Part shown: positions 43,945 to 53,971 of the stretch, piece after piece
Numbering within the stretch: position 1 is the stretch's first letter
Layout: each line of letters starts with the position of its first letter
Assembly: GCA_022451485.1 (NCBI GenBank)
Contig: JAKUQS010000008.1
Span: 44,535 to 108,534, forward strand
Source: Gammaproteobacteria bacterium
GTDB taxonomy: Bacteria > Pseudomonadota > Gammaproteobacteria > Arenicellales > UBA868
Length of the DNA stretch: 64,000 bases
Direction of reading: 5' to 3'
Notes under the pieces: generated by a model
Told to the model about the DNA's origin: nothing
Seen by the model: only the letters and a program-made list of their open reading frames with translations
The model's database searches: none
Made by a program: the position numbers and the translations under genes

Positions 43945-45167
43945 GTGAGATTCCACGTGTGGTGGTAACAGGTCTTGGCATTGTTTCGAGTGTCGGTGTT
44001 GGTTGCCAAGCGGTTTCAGAGGCACTCAGAAAAGGACAGTCCGGTATTCGATTTAGTCAGGCATATGCTGATCTAGGATTCCGCTCGCATATTCACGGTG
44101 ATATTGAAGTAGATCTTGATCAGCAGATTGATCGGAAATTGAAACGCTTCATGGGGGATGCTGCGGCTTACAACTACCTAGCTATGGAAGAAGCTGTGAG
44201 CAACTCCGGTTTGACTCAGGAACAGATATCCGATTTGCGGACGGGCCTTGTCATGGGGTCTGGTGGCGGATCGCCTGCAAATATTGTTGAAGGCGCAGAT
44301 CTGTTGCGCCAGCGGGGTGTCAAGCGGGTTGGGCCCTACCGTGTGACTCGCACGATGGCGAGTACTGCGACAGCCTGTCTCGGCACTGCCTATAAGATTC
44401 GGGGAGTGTCATACGCCATCAGTTCTGCCTGTGCGACGAGTGCGCATTGCATCGGCAATGCCGCTGAACTGATACAAATGGGGAAACAGGACGTGGTTTT
44501 TGCTGGGGGTGGCGAAGAAGTCCATTGGTCGACTTCCGTTATGTTTGACGCCATGGGTGCACTGTCGTCCAGTTATAACGATAGACCAGAAAGTGCATCG
44601 CGGGCTTACGATGCCAACCGCGATGGGTTCGTCATTTCGGGCGGAGCCGGGGTATTAGTGTTGGAATCTTTATCACATGCTGAGGCACGTGGTGCTCCAG
44701 TATATGCTGAATTGGTTGGTTATGGCGCGACTTCTGATGGCCATGACATGGTGCAGCCCTCGGGTGATGGGGCTGCCCGCTGTATGGTGCAGGCGCTGCA
44801 AAATGTCGATGGTCCAATCGATTATCTGAATGCGCATGGTACGAGCACCCCGGTCGGTGATATCGCTGAACTCGGGGCGATTCGACAGGTTTTTGGAGAT
44901 CAGATGCCAAGCATTTCTTCGACAAAATCTTTGACAGGGCATGCCCTGGGTGCGGCGGGGGTGAATGAGGCAGTCTATGCCTTGTTAATGCTGCGTGAGG
45001 ACTTTATCAGTGCGTCGGCTAATATCCAGGAACTTGACCCGATGGCTGAAGGTTATCCCATTGTTCGCGAACTTCAGGTTGATGCGGGCCTTAATCAGGT
45101 GATGTCAAACAGCTTCGGATTCGGTGGGACTAACTGTACGCTGGTATTTCGCCGTTTCACCGGTTGA
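43941..45167 (+). CDS. fabB: 3-oxoacyl-ACP synthase I FabB
   Basis: A 408-residue beta-ketoacyl-ACP synthase. The catalytic Cys is in [13 protein letters not shown], the two His are in [11 protein letters not shown] and [12 protein letters not shown], and the C-terminal [13 protein letters not shown] is standard. Working with FabA, FabB elongates cis-3-decenoyl-ACP and so makes unsaturated membrane lipids. Its ATG overlaps the fabA stop. It converges on ispG with 58 bases between them. Confidence 0.97.
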   Translation: MSEIPRVVVTGLGIVSSVGVGCQAVSEALRKGQSGIRFSQAYADLGFRSHIHGDIEVDLDQQIDRKLKRFMGDAAAYNYLAMEEAVSNSGLTQEQISDLRTGLVMGSGGGSPANIVEGADLLRQRGVKRVGPYRVTRTMASTATACLGTAYKIRGVSYAISSACATSAHCIGNAAELIQMGKQDVVFAGGGEEVHWSTSVMFDAMGALSSSYNDRPESASRAYDANRDGFVISGGAGVLVLESLSHAEARGAPVYAELVGYGATSDGHDMVQPSGDGAARCMVQALQNVDGPIDYLNAHGTSTPVGDIAELGAIRQVFGDQMPSISSTKSLTGHALGAAGVNEAVYALLMLREDFISASANIQELDPMAEGYPIVRELQVDAGLNQVMSNSFGFGGTNCTLVFRRFTG

Positions 45168-45225
45168 ATTGGTTTGTTGACGAAGTGTAATTGGGCTTTC
45201 TGACTGCCTGTGGGGTCACGGTAAC

Positions 45226-46473
45226 TTAGGCTACAGTGTTCGCTGGCCTTGGTTGCCCATAGCGAGCCATGACGTATTGCTCAAGTCGTTGCTTGAATTG
45301 ATCTGCAATGTCATCTCCTTTGAGTGTGACTGTCTTTTTTCCGTCTTCGTAAACCGGAGCGACAGATCGTTCACCGTTTCACGGCAGACTGATGCCAATG
45401 TCAGCATGACGACTTTCGCCTGGCCCGTTAACGACGCATCCCATCACCGCTACGGATAACTCCTCGACGCCCGGGTAGATGCGTTGCCATCGCGGCATGC
45501 ATGAGCGCAGGTGCCGTTCGATATCTTGAGCGAGATGCTGAAACACGTCACTGCTGGTTCTGCCACAGCCCGGGCAGGCGATGACCTGCGGTGTAAAAGA
45601 ACGAATACCCATATTCTGCAGAATTTCCTGCGCGATCCGCACTTCGCGACGGCGATCACCACCGGGGTCTGGTGTGAGTGAAATACGAATGGTGTCACCA
45701 ATGCCTTCCTGTAAGAGGACCGCCAGGGCGGCGGTAGATGACACAACACCTTTATCCCCCATGCCGGCTTCGGTTAAGCCAAGATGAAGGGGATAATCAC
45801 ATTTCGTGGCAAGGTCACGATACACGGCAATCAAGTCTTGTACTGAACTGACTTTGGCTGACAGCACAATAGCGTCGTGAGGGAGACCCTCGTGTTCAGC
45901 AAAGTGCGCACTTTCAATCGCCGAGGTGACCAGCGCATCACAAGTGACGCGACTCAGGCTGCGAGGATTGGGCAAGGCCGCATTTTCATCGAGCAATCGC
46001 GCAAGGAGGTTCTGATCCAACGATCCCCAGTTAACCCCGATTCGAATGGGTTTGCGATGGTGTCGAGCAATCGAGATCATTTCGGCAAACTGGCTGTCTC
46101 GCTTGCTGCCCTGGCCGACGTTGCCCGGGTTGATGCGATATTTGCTGAGTGATGCCGCACAATCGGGGAACTTTGCAAGTAGTCGATGTCCGTTGTAATG
46201 GAAATCACCAACCAAGGGTACGTGATAGCCGTTAGCATCAAGGTTTCGGCGGATGATGCCAACTGCTGAAGCCGCTTCCTCGGTATCGACAGTAATACGA
46301 ACCAGATCTGAACCGGCATCAGCAAGCGCTTGCACTTGTGTAACCGTGTGGTCAATGTCCGCAGTCAAGGTGTTAGTCATCGACTGGACGGCGATGGGCG
46401 CTTGTCCACCAATGGTCACCCCGTCGACAGTCACAGAGACGCAGTCTCGGCGGGCATCGCGGCGGTGTGTCAT
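45226..46473 (-). CDS. ispG: 4-hydroxy-3-methylbut-2-enyl-diphosphate synthase IspG, interrupted by an in-frame TGA
   Basis: An Fe-S enzyme of the MEP isoprenoid pathway. The N-terminal TIM barrel ([57 protein letters not shown]) and the cluster region [13 protein letters not shown] and [21 protein letters not shown] are complete, including the three Cys and one Glu that bind the 4Fe-4S cluster. Directly after SLP the frame hits TGA (bases 45379-45381), then continues in the same frame with [19 protein letters not shown] for 50 more residues to TAA at 45226-45228. Homologues have Gly (SLPGxGE) at the TGA position, so GGA to TGA, one substitution, explains it. As it stands the product would be 364 residues. 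Confidence 0.93.
45379..45381 (-). other. In-frame TGA codon in ispG
   Basis: The TGA falls where the family has a conserved glycine just after GISLP. The reading frame stays open, with family-like sequence, for another 50 codons. Confidence 0.85.
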
Positions 46474-46561
46474 GTTGAGAGCAGCCTGTCGAAAGCAGTG
46501 TGCATTTTACTGGTTTATCATGATTAGTGTATGTCCAGTACTTAAGGTGCGCGGTGCCCTA

Positions 46562-48559
46562 TTAATCTAGCGATTCTAGCGGAGTAACTTTGACGAGGGT
46601 GTGTGCTTCGCTGACGAGCTGGCCAATCGAAGTTTCGATCGATGCTATGTGTCCAGTGATGGGGGAGGCTAAATGATGCTCCATCTTCATGGCTTCAATG
46701 ACCACCAGGATGGTCCCGGCTTGGACTTGCATACCCGGGGTTGCTCGTACATCGATGACTCGTCCCGCCATGGGTGCATTGACATTACCTGATGTAATAG
46801 CCTTGTCTACCTGCGTGGTCAGCCCATCGGTTACCACAAGACGAAAGAAGTGGCCACTCATGCCTAAATAATATCCCGTGGTACGCTCGACGGCAGTGAT
46901 TTCCAAAGAAGGGTCATCACTGTCAGTCACTTTCAGTCGATTGGCTGTCAACCACTCTCCCGCAACTGAATGGGTTGTTTGCTCACCCACAAAACTGAGT
47001 TGGTTTGCATCAATGGGACAGGCACTCAAGTCAATTAGCTGTTCATCGAGCAGAAAGCGGAAGTGGATTTCTGCAGGCAGGTTGGTTCTCCAGCCATCGT
47101 TTGATTGCCATGCTGTGTCCAATGTCTGTGCTGCGGCTGCGCGCAGTCCCAGTGTGTATAACAGCCAGCAGGCAATACGTTGGATAGCGGGGTTGTTGGG
47201 GTCAGGTCCTGCGGTTAATTTGTTGTGGTGGCGCGAAATAAAGCCTGTATCGAATAGGTCGATACCAGAAAGTCCGGCGTTGGACAAGTTACTGAGAAAG
47301 GAAAGGTTTGTTTTCGGTCCGGCTAGCCAGGTCTGCGTCAAAGCCTTGTGCAATTTTGACCAGGCCGTGGTGGCGTCGCTATCGTAGGCAATAATTTTGG
47401 CGATCATCGGGTCGTAGTCGATTCCAATCACGTCGCCAGCCTTAACGCCGTTGTCGACTCGAATCCCGGCGCGGGGTTGTGGGAACTGGGCAAAAACCAC
47501 CTCGCCACCGGTGGGTAAGAAATCGCGGGTCGGATCTTCGGCGTACAGGCGTGCCTGAACGGCATGTCCCCGACAGTGAATCTCCTCTTGAGTCATCGGT
47601 AACGGTTGGCCCGCAGCCACACGAAGTTGCCATTCGACCAGGTCTGTTTGGGTGATCAGTTCGGTCACTGGGTGCTCTACTTGTAGACGGGTATTCATTT
47701 CGATGAAATAAAACAGTTCATCTTTAACCAGGAATTCAACGGTACCCGCCCCGTGGTAGTCGATGGCCTTTGTGACTGTCAGTGCACAAGCTATCAAGCC
47801 CTCGCGTACACGCGATGACAATTCTCGGGCCGGTGCTTCTTCGATAACTTTTTGATGGCGTCGCTGCAAAGAGCAATCCCGTTCATAGAAATGAACGGTG
47901 TTCCCGTAGGTGTCGCCAAAGACCTGCACTTCTATATGTCGAGGATTCTCAAGAAATCGTTCGATGATTAATCCAGCATCGTTAAAGGCAGATAATGCCT
48001 CTCTTCGGCAAGTATCGAGAAGGTGGTCGAGGTCATCACCGGTTGCCGCGACGCGCATGCCCTTACCGCCGCCACCGGCACTGGGTTTGACGATAACAGG
48101 GAATCCAATCTTGTGGATCTGCTTAATCAGTGCGGTGTTGTCCTGTTGCGGTCCGTGATAACCCGGTACGACGGGAACGCCAATGGATTCCATTTCTTTT
48201 CTTGCCGTCGCTTTATTGGCCATCATCTCAATCTGAGCCGGCGTCGGGCCGACAAAGATGGCCCCTGCTTCAATGCACGCTGCGGCGAAAAGCGGATCCT
48301 CTGATAAAAAACCATAGCCAGGATGCACCGCATTGGCGTTGGAGCGTCGTACCGCGTCAATGATGTGCTCAGTGCTAAGGTAGCTGTCAGTAGCAGCGTT
48401 GGGACCTACCCGAAACGCCTCGTCTGCCTGCTTCACATGAAGCGCTGTCTGATCGCTATCAGAATAAATAGCGGTGCACGAAATCCCCAGGCGTTGGGCT
48501 GTGCGCATGATCCGGCACGCGATCTCTCCGCGGTTCGCGACCAGCAATTTGTCAAACAT
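46562..48559 (-). CDS. liuD: 3-methylcrotonyl-CoA carboxylase biotin-carboxylase/BCCP subunit
   Basis: A 665-residue biotin-dependent subunit. The biotin carboxylase part shows KLLVANRGEIACRIMRTAQRLG, the ATP-grasp glycine loop KPSAGGGGKGMRV, FLENPRHIEVQVFGD, ERDCSLQRRHQKVIEEAPA and EMNTRLQVEHPVTE. A BT-like middle domain follows, and the biotinyl lysine is in VIEAMKMEHHLASP about 35 residues from the end. The last gene of the liu run; the assignment to methylcrotonyl-CoA and not propionyl- or geranyl-CoA rests on the neighbouring isovaleryl-CoA dehydrogenase and methylglutaconyl-CoA hydratase. Confidence 0.92.
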   Translation of the reverse strand: MFDKLLVANRGEIACRIMRTAQRLGISCTAIYSDSDQTALHVKQADEAFRVGPNAATDSYLSTEHIIDAVRRSNANAVHPGYGFLSEDPLFAAACIEAGAIFVGPTPAQIEMMANKATARKEMESIGVPVVPGYHGPQQDNTALIKQIHKIGFPVIVKPSAGGGGKGMRVAATGDDLDHLLDTCRREALSAFNDAGLIIERFLENPRHIEVQVFGDTYGNTVHFYERDCSLQRRHQKVIEEAPARELSSRVREGLIACALTVTKAIDYHGAGTVEFLVKDELFYFIEMNTRLQVEHPVTELITQTDLVEWQLRVAAGQPLPMTQEEIHCRGHAVQARLYAEDPTRDFLPTGGEVVFAQFPQPRAGIRVDNGVKAGDVIGIDYDPMIAKIIAYDSDATTAWSKLHKALTQTWLAGPKTNLSFLSNLSNAGLSGIDLFDTGFISRHHNKLTAGPDPNNPAIQRIACWLLYTLGLRAAAAQTLDTAWQSNDGWRTNLPAEIHFRFLLDEQLIDLSACPIDANQLSFVGEQTTHSVAGEWLTANRLKVTDSDDPSLEITAVERTTGYYLGMSGHFFRLVVTDGLTTQVDKAITSGNVNAPMAGRVIDVRATPGMQVQAGTILVVIEAMKMEHHLASPITGHIASIETSIGQLVSEAHTLVKVTPLESLD

Positions 48560-48564
48560 TAGCG

Positions 48565-49347
48565 CTAGGTTTTCCAGGTCGCCGGGCGCTTGTCGAAGAA
48601 TGCAGCCAACCCTTCGGCCGCCTCATCGGTTTGCCGGATCTCAGCGATAAGCCGGGCTGTCCACGCATCGAGGTAATCGCGATCCCTCGCGGGAGCGGTT
48701 TCTTTTATCAGGTTTTTTGCGACAGCCTGTGCCTTGGGGCCCCCGCTCAGCAGGGTATCCATCATTTTCTCTCCAGTGGCTTGCAGTTCGTCGTGTGGGA
48801 CTACCTCATGTACCAGATTTATCAAATATGCAGTGTTGGCATCAAATCTTTCACCGGTCAAATAAAAGCGGCGCGCAGCGCGTTGACCTATCGCAGCAAT
48901 CACATAGGGGCTAATGGTGGCCGGTACAAGACCCAGTCGTACCTCTGATAGAGAGAATCGGGCTTGCGTACTGGCAATAGCGATGTCGCAGGCCGCGACC
49001 AATCCAATACCACCGCCAAATGCCGCACCGTTGACCAGGGCCAATGTTGGGCACGGAAACTCGTCCAGCGTGCGGAGCATGGCAGCCAGCCGGTGTGCGT
49101 CTGCGATGTTTTCTTCTTCACTGAAATCTGCTGCGCGGCGCATCCAGTTGAGGTCAGCGCCGGCAGAAAAACTCGCACCTGCACCCGTGAGGCACAATAC
49201 CCGGACGCTGGAATCTTCACTGAGTCTGCGTAATGCTTCGAGAAGCGAACTGATTAACGCATCATCAAAGGCATTATGAACTTCGGGCCGATTCAGGGTC
49301 AGCAGCGCAACACCCCTTGGATCCGTTGCCAGGGAAAGGTTACTCAT
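48565..49347 (-). CDS. liuC: 3-methylglutaconyl-CoA hydratase-like enoyl-CoA hydratase
   Basis: A crotonase-fold enzyme of 260 residues. ALLTLNRPEVHNAFDDALISSLLEAL, SFSAGADLNWMRRAADFSEEENIADAHRLAAML (the NWM motif is typical of methylglutaconyl-CoA hydratases) and VNGAAFGGGIGLVAACDIAIASTQARFSLSEVRLGLVPATISPYV are visible. It sits between the two carboxylase subunit genes with only three to five bases on either side, so translation is probably coupled. It hydrates 3-methylglutaconyl-CoA to HMG-CoA. Confidence 0.92.
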   Translation of the reverse strand: MSNLSLATDPRGVALLTLNRPEVHNAFDDALISSLLEALRRLSEDSSVRVLCLTGAGASFSAGADLNWMRRAADFSEEENIADAHRLAAMLRTLDEFPCPTLALVNGAAFGGGIGLVAACDIAIASTQARFSLSEVRLGLVPATISPYVIAAIGQRAARRFYLTGERFDANTAYLINLVHEVVPHDELQATGEKMMDTLLSGGPKAQAVAKNLIKETAPARDRDYLDAWTARLIAEIRQTDEAAEGLAAFFDKRPATWKT

Positions 49348-49350
49348 AAT

Positions 49351-50955
49351 TTACATCCGGAAGACGCCAAAGCGTGTGGGTTGGATAGGGGCCTGCAATG
49401 CCGCGTGAAGAGCCAGCGACAGAATTCGCCGCGTATCGGCAGGATCAATGACGCCATCGTCCCACAGACGAGCGGAGGCATAGTACGGATGCCCTTGCTT
49501 TTCATATTGTTGCTCTATGGCCGATTTAAATTCCGTCTCAGCTGTTTCCGACCAGGGTTCCTGGCGACGCATCGCATTTTCAGATCGGACCTGTGCCAGA
49601 ACTTCCGATGCCATGGTGCCACCCATCACCGAAATACGGGCGTTCGGCCACATCCACAGGAAGCGCGGATCATAAGCGCGCCCACACATGCCGTAGTTGC
49701 CCGCGCCAAAACTTCCCCCAATAATGATGGTGAACTTGGGAACCTGGGCGCAGGCAACGGCGGTCACCATTTTTGCTCCGTCTTTGGCGATGCCGGTTTT
49801 TTCGTAATGTTGGCCAATCATGAAGCCGGTGATGTTCTGAAGGAAAACGAGCGGAATTCCGCGCTGGCTGCACAGTTCGATAAAGTGTGCACCCTTCAGA
49901 GCTGATTCGGAGTACAGCACGCCGTTATTGGCGACAATCCCAACCAATCGCCCGGACAGTTTCGCGAAGGCACAGACCAGCGTTGTGCCATAGAGTGCTT
50001 TAAATTCATCAAAATCACTGCCATCTACGATGCGGCAGATAACTTCCCTCACATCGTAAGGATGGCGGGGATCCGCTGGGATGACGCCGTAAAGTTCGTC
50101 TGCTGAATAGAGCGGATCGACGGGTGGGTCAGACGCTGGCAGATCCGTCGGAGGACCGAGGTTTGCAACGATCCGACGCGTGATGGCCAATGCATGGTGA
50201 TCGTTATCAGCCAGGTAATCGGCGACGCCCGAGTGCTTTGTGTGAACCTCGGCTCCCCCAAGGTCTTCCGCGCTGACCGTCTCACCTGTGGCTGCTTTAA
50301 CCAGCGGAGGCCCTCCGAGAAAAATAGTCCCCTGGTTTCGGACGATGACCGTTTCATCAGACATCGCGGGCACATAGGCACCGCCGGCTGTGCAGGAACC
50401 CATCACAACAGCAATCTGCGGGATGCCAGCAGCAGACATATTGGCCTGATTGAAAAAACTCCGGCCAAAGTGATCTCGATCGGGGAATACCTGATCTTGC
50501 AGTGGCAGAAAGGCGCCCCCGGAATCGACCAGGTAAATACATGGCAGGCGATTAGCTTGGGCTATGTCTTGGGCGCGAAGGTGTTTCTTGACAGTGATCG
50601 GGTAATAGGTCCCGCCTTTGACGGTGGCATCGTTGGCAATAATGACGCACTCGCGCCCTGAAACGCGGCCAATTCCGGTGATCAGGCCGCCTGCAGGGAC
50701 TATATCGTCGTATAGGTCGTGTCCAGCCAGCTGTGAAAATTCGAGAAAAGGAGACCCTGCATCAAGCAACTGACCGACGCGATCTCGTGGTAACAGCTTA
50801 CCTCGTTCAGTGTGTTTTTCGCGCGCTCTCTTGTTACCTCCGAGTGCAATGCCGGCTACGGTTTTTCGCAGATCTGAAACGGCATGGGTAAGCGCCGCGT
50901 GGTTCTCCCGATACGTATCGCTTTGGGTATTAAGTTGGCTAGTGAATAGAGGCAT
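49351..50955 (-). CDS. liuB: 3-methylcrotonyl-CoA carboxylase carboxyltransferase subunit
   Basis: The 534-residue partner of LiuD. It contains [84 protein letters not shown] (MCC beta marker), and [17 protein letters not shown] [22 protein letters not shown]. The C-terminal half has [27 protein letters not shown] and [34 protein letters not shown], diagnostic of the MCC/Liu group. It transfers CO2 from carboxybiotin to 3-methylcrotonyl-CoA. Confidence 0.95.
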   Translation of the reverse strand: MPLFTSQLNTQSDTYRENHAALTHAVSDLRKTVAGIALGGNKRAREKHTERGKLLPRDRVGQLLDAGSPFLEFSQLAGHDLYDDIVPAGGLITGIGRVSGRECVIIANDATVKGGTYYPITVKKHLRAQDIAQANRLPCIYLVDSGGAFLPLQDQVFPDRDHFGRSFFNQANMSAAGIPQIAVVMGSCTAGGAYVPAMSDETVIVRNQGTIFLGGPPLVKAATGETVSAEDLGGAEVHTKHSGVADYLADNDHHALAITRRIVANLGPPTDLPASDPPVDPLYSADELYGVIPADPRHPYDVREVICRIVDGSDFDEFKALYGTTLVCAFAKLSGRLVGIVANNGVLYSESALKGAHFIELCSQRGIPLVFLQNITGFMIGQHYEKTGIAKDGAKMVTAVACAQVPKFTIIIGGSFGAGNYGMCGRAYDPRFLWMWPNARISVMGGTMASEVLAQVRSENAMRRQEPWSETAETEFKSAIEQQYEKQGHPYYASARLWDDGVIDPADTRRILSLALHAALQAPIQPTRFGVFRM

Positions 50956-51031
50956 AGCGTATCTGATAGCCGATAGGGTGAAATGACATCGGCTCAGCGG
51001 GTAAGAGGGTTATTAATTGTGTCGAAATGAT

Positions 51032-52219
51032 TCAACTGATTCGTTCAAAGGCCATGGCGGTTGCCTCCCCACCACCGATGCACAGAGAAGCAACGCCAGT
51101 TGTGAGGCCTTTCTCTTCAAGTGAAGCCAGCAATGTGACAATAATACGGGCGCCGGAGGCGCCGATCGGATGCCCCAAGGCACATGCACCACCGTGAATA
51201 TTAACGATATCGTGTGGCAAGCCGAGTTCGGTCATCGCGGCCATAGGCACCACGGCGAAAGCTTCGTTGATCTCGTAGAGGTCGATATCCGTCGTTTTCC
51301 GTCCGAGGCGGTCAAGTAGCTGTTGTACCGCTGATATGGGTGCCGTGGTAAACCAGCTAGATTCGTGGGCAAACGAATGATGACCGAGAATTTTTGCTAA
51401 CGGAACGTGCCCGCCACGCTCGGCCTCAGAAAGACGCATCAATACAAGGGCAGCCGCACCGTCTGAGATTGAACTGGAGTTCGCGGGTGTCACTGTCCCA
51501 CCTTTGCGGAATGCGGGTTTCAATTGAGGGATTTTCTCAATGTTTGCTGTCTGCGGTTGCTCGTCAGTATCAACTGTCACATCTCCCTTACGTGTGCTGA
51601 CAGTAACTCGTGTGATCTGGTTCGCAAAGGCGCCGCTTTCAATCGCTTCGGTGGCACGGGTCAGTGATTCGATCGCATAATCATCTTGATCCTCTCGAGT
51701 GAAGCTGTAATGGTCCGCACAATCTTCGGCAAATGAACCCATCAGGCGCCCCGATTCGTAGGCATCCTCTAAGCCGTCGAGAAACATGTGATCGATAACG
51801 TCGGCATGTCCGAGGCGCAGTCCGCCACGCGCACGAGGCAAAAGGTAAGGTGCGTTAGTCATGCTTTCTTGGCCGCCAGCGATAACGATGGTTGAACTGC
51901 CTGCCTGAATTTGGTCGTGGGCGAGCATCACCGCTTTCATTCCCGAGCCACACATCTTGTTGACGGTGGTACAGCCGACACCGAGGGGTAAGCCCGCACC
52001 TAGGGCCGCTTGGCGCGCCGGTGCTTGGCCCTGACCTGCGGCCAAAACACAGCCCATCAAGACTTCATCTATCGTATCGACCGCAATCCCGGATCGATCC
52101 AATGCGGCCTCAATGGCGCTGGCTCCGAGATGCGGCCCGCTGGCGCCTGTCAATACGCCCTGAAAACCGCCTATTGGTGTGCGCGCAGCGCCCACGACAA
52201 CGATTGGATCATCGGTCAT
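51032..52219 (-). CDS. Acetyl-CoA C-acetyltransferase (thiolase)
   Basis: A 395-residue thiolase. The nucleophilic cysteine is in TTVNKMCGSGMKAV (near residue 88), the His in GGACALGHPIGASGARI, and the second Cys in GVASLCIGGGEATAMAF. The N-terminus VVVGAARTPIGGFQGVL is typical. Within the leucine pathway the end product acetoacetate enters as acetoacetyl-CoA, so a thiolase here makes sense, but an HMG-CoA lyase gene (liuE) would be expected as well and is not in the window. It lies 39 bases after liuA. Confidence 0.93.
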   Translation of the reverse strand: MTDDPIVVVGAARTPIGGFQGVLTGASGPHLGASAIEAALDRSGIAVDTIDEVLMGCVLAAGQGQAPARQAALGAGLPLGVGCTTVNKMCGSGMKAVMLAHDQIQAGSSTIVIAGGQESMTNAPYLLPRARGGLRLGHADVIDHMFLDGLEDAYESGRLMGSFAEDCADHYSFTREDQDDYAIESLTRATEAIESGAFANQITRVTVSTRKGDVTVDTDEQPQTANIEKIPQLKPAFRKGGTVTPANSSSISDGAAALVLMRLSEAERGGHVPLAKILGHHSFAHESSWFTTAPISAVQQLLDRLGRKTTDIDLYEINEAFAVVPMAAMTELGLPHDIVNIHGGACALGHPIGASGARIIVTLLASLEEKGLTTGVASLCIGGGEATAMAFERIS

Positions 52220-52258
52220 ATTGCAATTCCTTGTTGTTGGTGTCTGTTTGAATACCCA

Positions 52259-53431
52259 TTAAGTGGTTTCCTCAAACAGTTCGCGACCAATCAGCATCCG
52301 GCGAATTTCGCTGGTTCCAGCACCGATTTCGTATAGTTTGGCATCCCGCAGGAAGCGCCCGGTTGGGTAATCATTGATATAGCCGTTGCCGCCGAGTGCC
52401 TGAATCGATTCCAGTGCCATCCAGGTTGCCTTTTCGGAGGCATACAGGATGGCGCCTGCGGCATCCTTGCGGGTAGCTTCGCCACGGTCGCAGGCAGCGG
52501 CGACAGCATAGACGTAGGCACGGCATGCACTAAGCGTTGTGTACATGTCGGCAAGTTTCCCTTGCATTAACTGGAACTCACCAATCGGTGTGCCGAATTG
52601 TTGACGTTCATGGATATAGGGGACCACGACATCAAGGCAACTTTGCATCAGCCCTACTGGACCGCCAGCCAACATGGCTCGTTCGTAATCAAGTCCGCTC
52701 ATCAGAACGGCGACTCCCTTGTCAACTTCTCCAAGTACGTTTTCTTCTGGCACCGCACAGTTTTCAAAAACTAATTCGCCGGTGTTTGATCCCCGCATGC
52801 CAAGTTTGTCAAGTTTGGCGGTGGTGGAGAATCCGGGAAATGAACGCTCGACGATAAATGCTGTGATGCCGCGTGATCCGGCATCGACTGAAGTTTTGGC
52901 ATAGATGACGAAGACGTCAGCGTCGGGCCCGTTTGTGATCCACATCTTGTTGCCATTCAGGACGAAATGCCCTTGGTGGTGATCGGCCCGCAGGCGCATG
53001 CTGACCACATCTGAACCGCTACCTGGCTCGCTCATGGCCAGTGCGCCGATGTGGTCCCCACTGATCAGGTTAGGCAAATACTTGCGCTTCTGCTCGTCGG
53101 TTCCATTCCGGCGGATTTGGTTGACGCAGAGGTTTGAGTGAGCACCATACGAAAGACCGACAGCCGCAGATGCGCGACTGATTTCCTCCATCGCCACCGT
53201 GTGCTCCAGGTAACCCATACCAGCCCCTCCGTATTCAGCTTCAACCGTGATACCCAGCAGTCCAAGGGTGCCAAACTTACGCCAGAGATCGGCAGGAAAA
53301 TTATTGTCGCGATCAATCGCTGCGGCTCTCGGCGCGATCTCGGTTTGGGCAAAATCGTGCACCGTGTCGCGCAGCAGGTCACAGGTTTCGCCCAAGGCAA
53401 AGCCCAGCGTGGGGTAGGTGACTGTGCTCAT
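52259..53431 (-). CDS. liuA: Isovaleryl-CoA dehydrogenase
   Basis: An acyl-CoA dehydrogenase of 390 residues. Markers are [82 protein letters not shown], and [18 protein letters not shown], which carries the catalytic Glu at the position used by isovaleryl-CoA dehydrogenases, not the C-terminal one of medium-chain enzymes. [41 protein letters not shown] closes it. First gene of the operon, with the palindromic operator 73 bases upstream of its start. Confidence 0.96.
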   Translation of the reverse strand: MSTVTYPTLGFALGETCDLLRDTVHDFAQTEIAPRAAAIDRDNNFPADLWRKFGTLGLLGITVEAEYGGAGMGYLEHTVAMEEISRASAAVGLSYGAHSNLCVNQIRRNGTDEQKRKYLPNLISGDHIGALAMSEPGSGSDVVSMRLRADHHQGHFVLNGNKMWITNGPDADVFVIYAKTSVDAGSRGITAFIVERSFPGFSTTAKLDKLGMRGSNTGELVFENCAVPEENVLGEVDKGVAVLMSGLDYERAMLAGGPVGLMQSCLDVVVPYIHERQQFGTPIGEFQLMQGKLADMYTTLSACRAYVYAVAAACDRGEATRKDAAGAILYASEKATWMALESIQALGGNGYINDYPTGRFLRDAKLYEIGAGTSEIRRMLIGRELFEETT

Positions 53432-53503
53432 CTCGTGTGCTCCGTAGCCGCGCTGTATCGTAAGACGATTATTCTGCTTGATGGAGGTGTTGCCTGGAGA
53501 GGA

Positions 53504-53539
53504 GTTTAGATTGACGTTTACGTAAACGTCAATCTAAAC
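53504..53539. promoter_or_regulatory. Perfect 36-bp palindrome, probable LiuR operator
   Basis: The left arm is GTTTAGATTGACGTTTAC and the right arm its exact reverse complement, with no spacer. The core ACGTTTACGTAAACGT resembles the motif reported for LiuR, the MerR-type repressor of leucine catabolism genes in proteobacteria. It lies upstream of liuA and is the expected control site. The liuR gene itself is not in the window. Confidence 0.8.
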
Positions 53540-53739
53540 CATCTAATCTCATCGAGGTTGCGAAGTCTGGACTCCGGCCGTCACTTGTGCGTGGCGCCGG
53601 CTAGGTTGGGCTTGTGGCTGTTGCTCCCGGTTCTTTGATTGGGCAGGATATAAGGTCGAATACACTTGAAGCGAGCTCTGTACATCGATAGACTCACGTT
53701 CTTGAAATGCGGCATTTATCATGAAGATGTGGAAACCAA

Positions 53740-53764
53740 GGAACCCGAGAGGTTCCTTTTTTTT
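53740..53764 (+). terminator. Intrinsic terminator, copy 1
   Basis: GGAACC-CGAGA-GGTTCC followed by TTTTTTTT; the flanking AA on the left can extend the stem into the T-run. Strong on the plus strand, with no gene seen upstream on that strand since the liuA promoter region. Confidence 0.75.
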
Positions 53765-53778
53765 GGTGTGTAAACCAA

Positions 53779-53803
53779 GGAGCCCGAGAGGTTCCTTTTT
53801 TTT
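53779..53803 (+). terminator. Intrinsic terminator, copy 2
   Basis: GGAGCC-CGAGA-GGTTCC, with one G-U pair replacing the A-U of copy 1, followed by TTTTTTTT. Confidence 0.75.
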
Positions 53804-53971
53804 GTTGCGGAGAGTGGGTACGTGCTGGTTTGGGCCGTCTTGGTCGACCGACCATCTATACCAGCGGCTGTGCCCGTTGAGTCCGTTCATAGACTCGATA
53901 TTGACGGCTGCCACTGCGTCGGGGCATTGCACCATTAGAAGTCAGTCAAGTTAATTCAAGGAGCTAGAGTT

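Larger units (their letters stand above)
53733..53803 (+). repeat. Tandem 39-bp duplication containing two intrinsic terminators
   Basis: Two copies of a 32-base segment (53733-53764 and 53772-53803) occur with a period of 39 bases and differ at one position (A versus G at position 10 of each copy). Each contains a GC-rich hairpin followed by eight T. Confidence 0.9.

Noticed and set aside
45379..45381. TGA as a recoded sense codon (selenocysteine or a genetic-code change)
   Set aside because: Many genes in the window use TGA as a normal stop (for example in ATGA overlaps), homologues have glycine at this site, and no SECIS-like element was evident.
45253..45459. Plus-strand reading frame overlapping the ispG 3' end
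   Set aside because: It is antisense to the conserved IspG C-terminal sequence and has no family resemblance or ribosome site.
46878..47387. Long plus-strand open frame opposite liuD
   Set aside because: It is a shadow of the biotin carboxylase gene; its translation has no recognisable motif.
53549..53935. Minus-strand open frame across the tandem terminators
   Set aside because: It includes the repeated hairpins and has no ribosome site or family resemblance; regulatory DNA is the better explanation.
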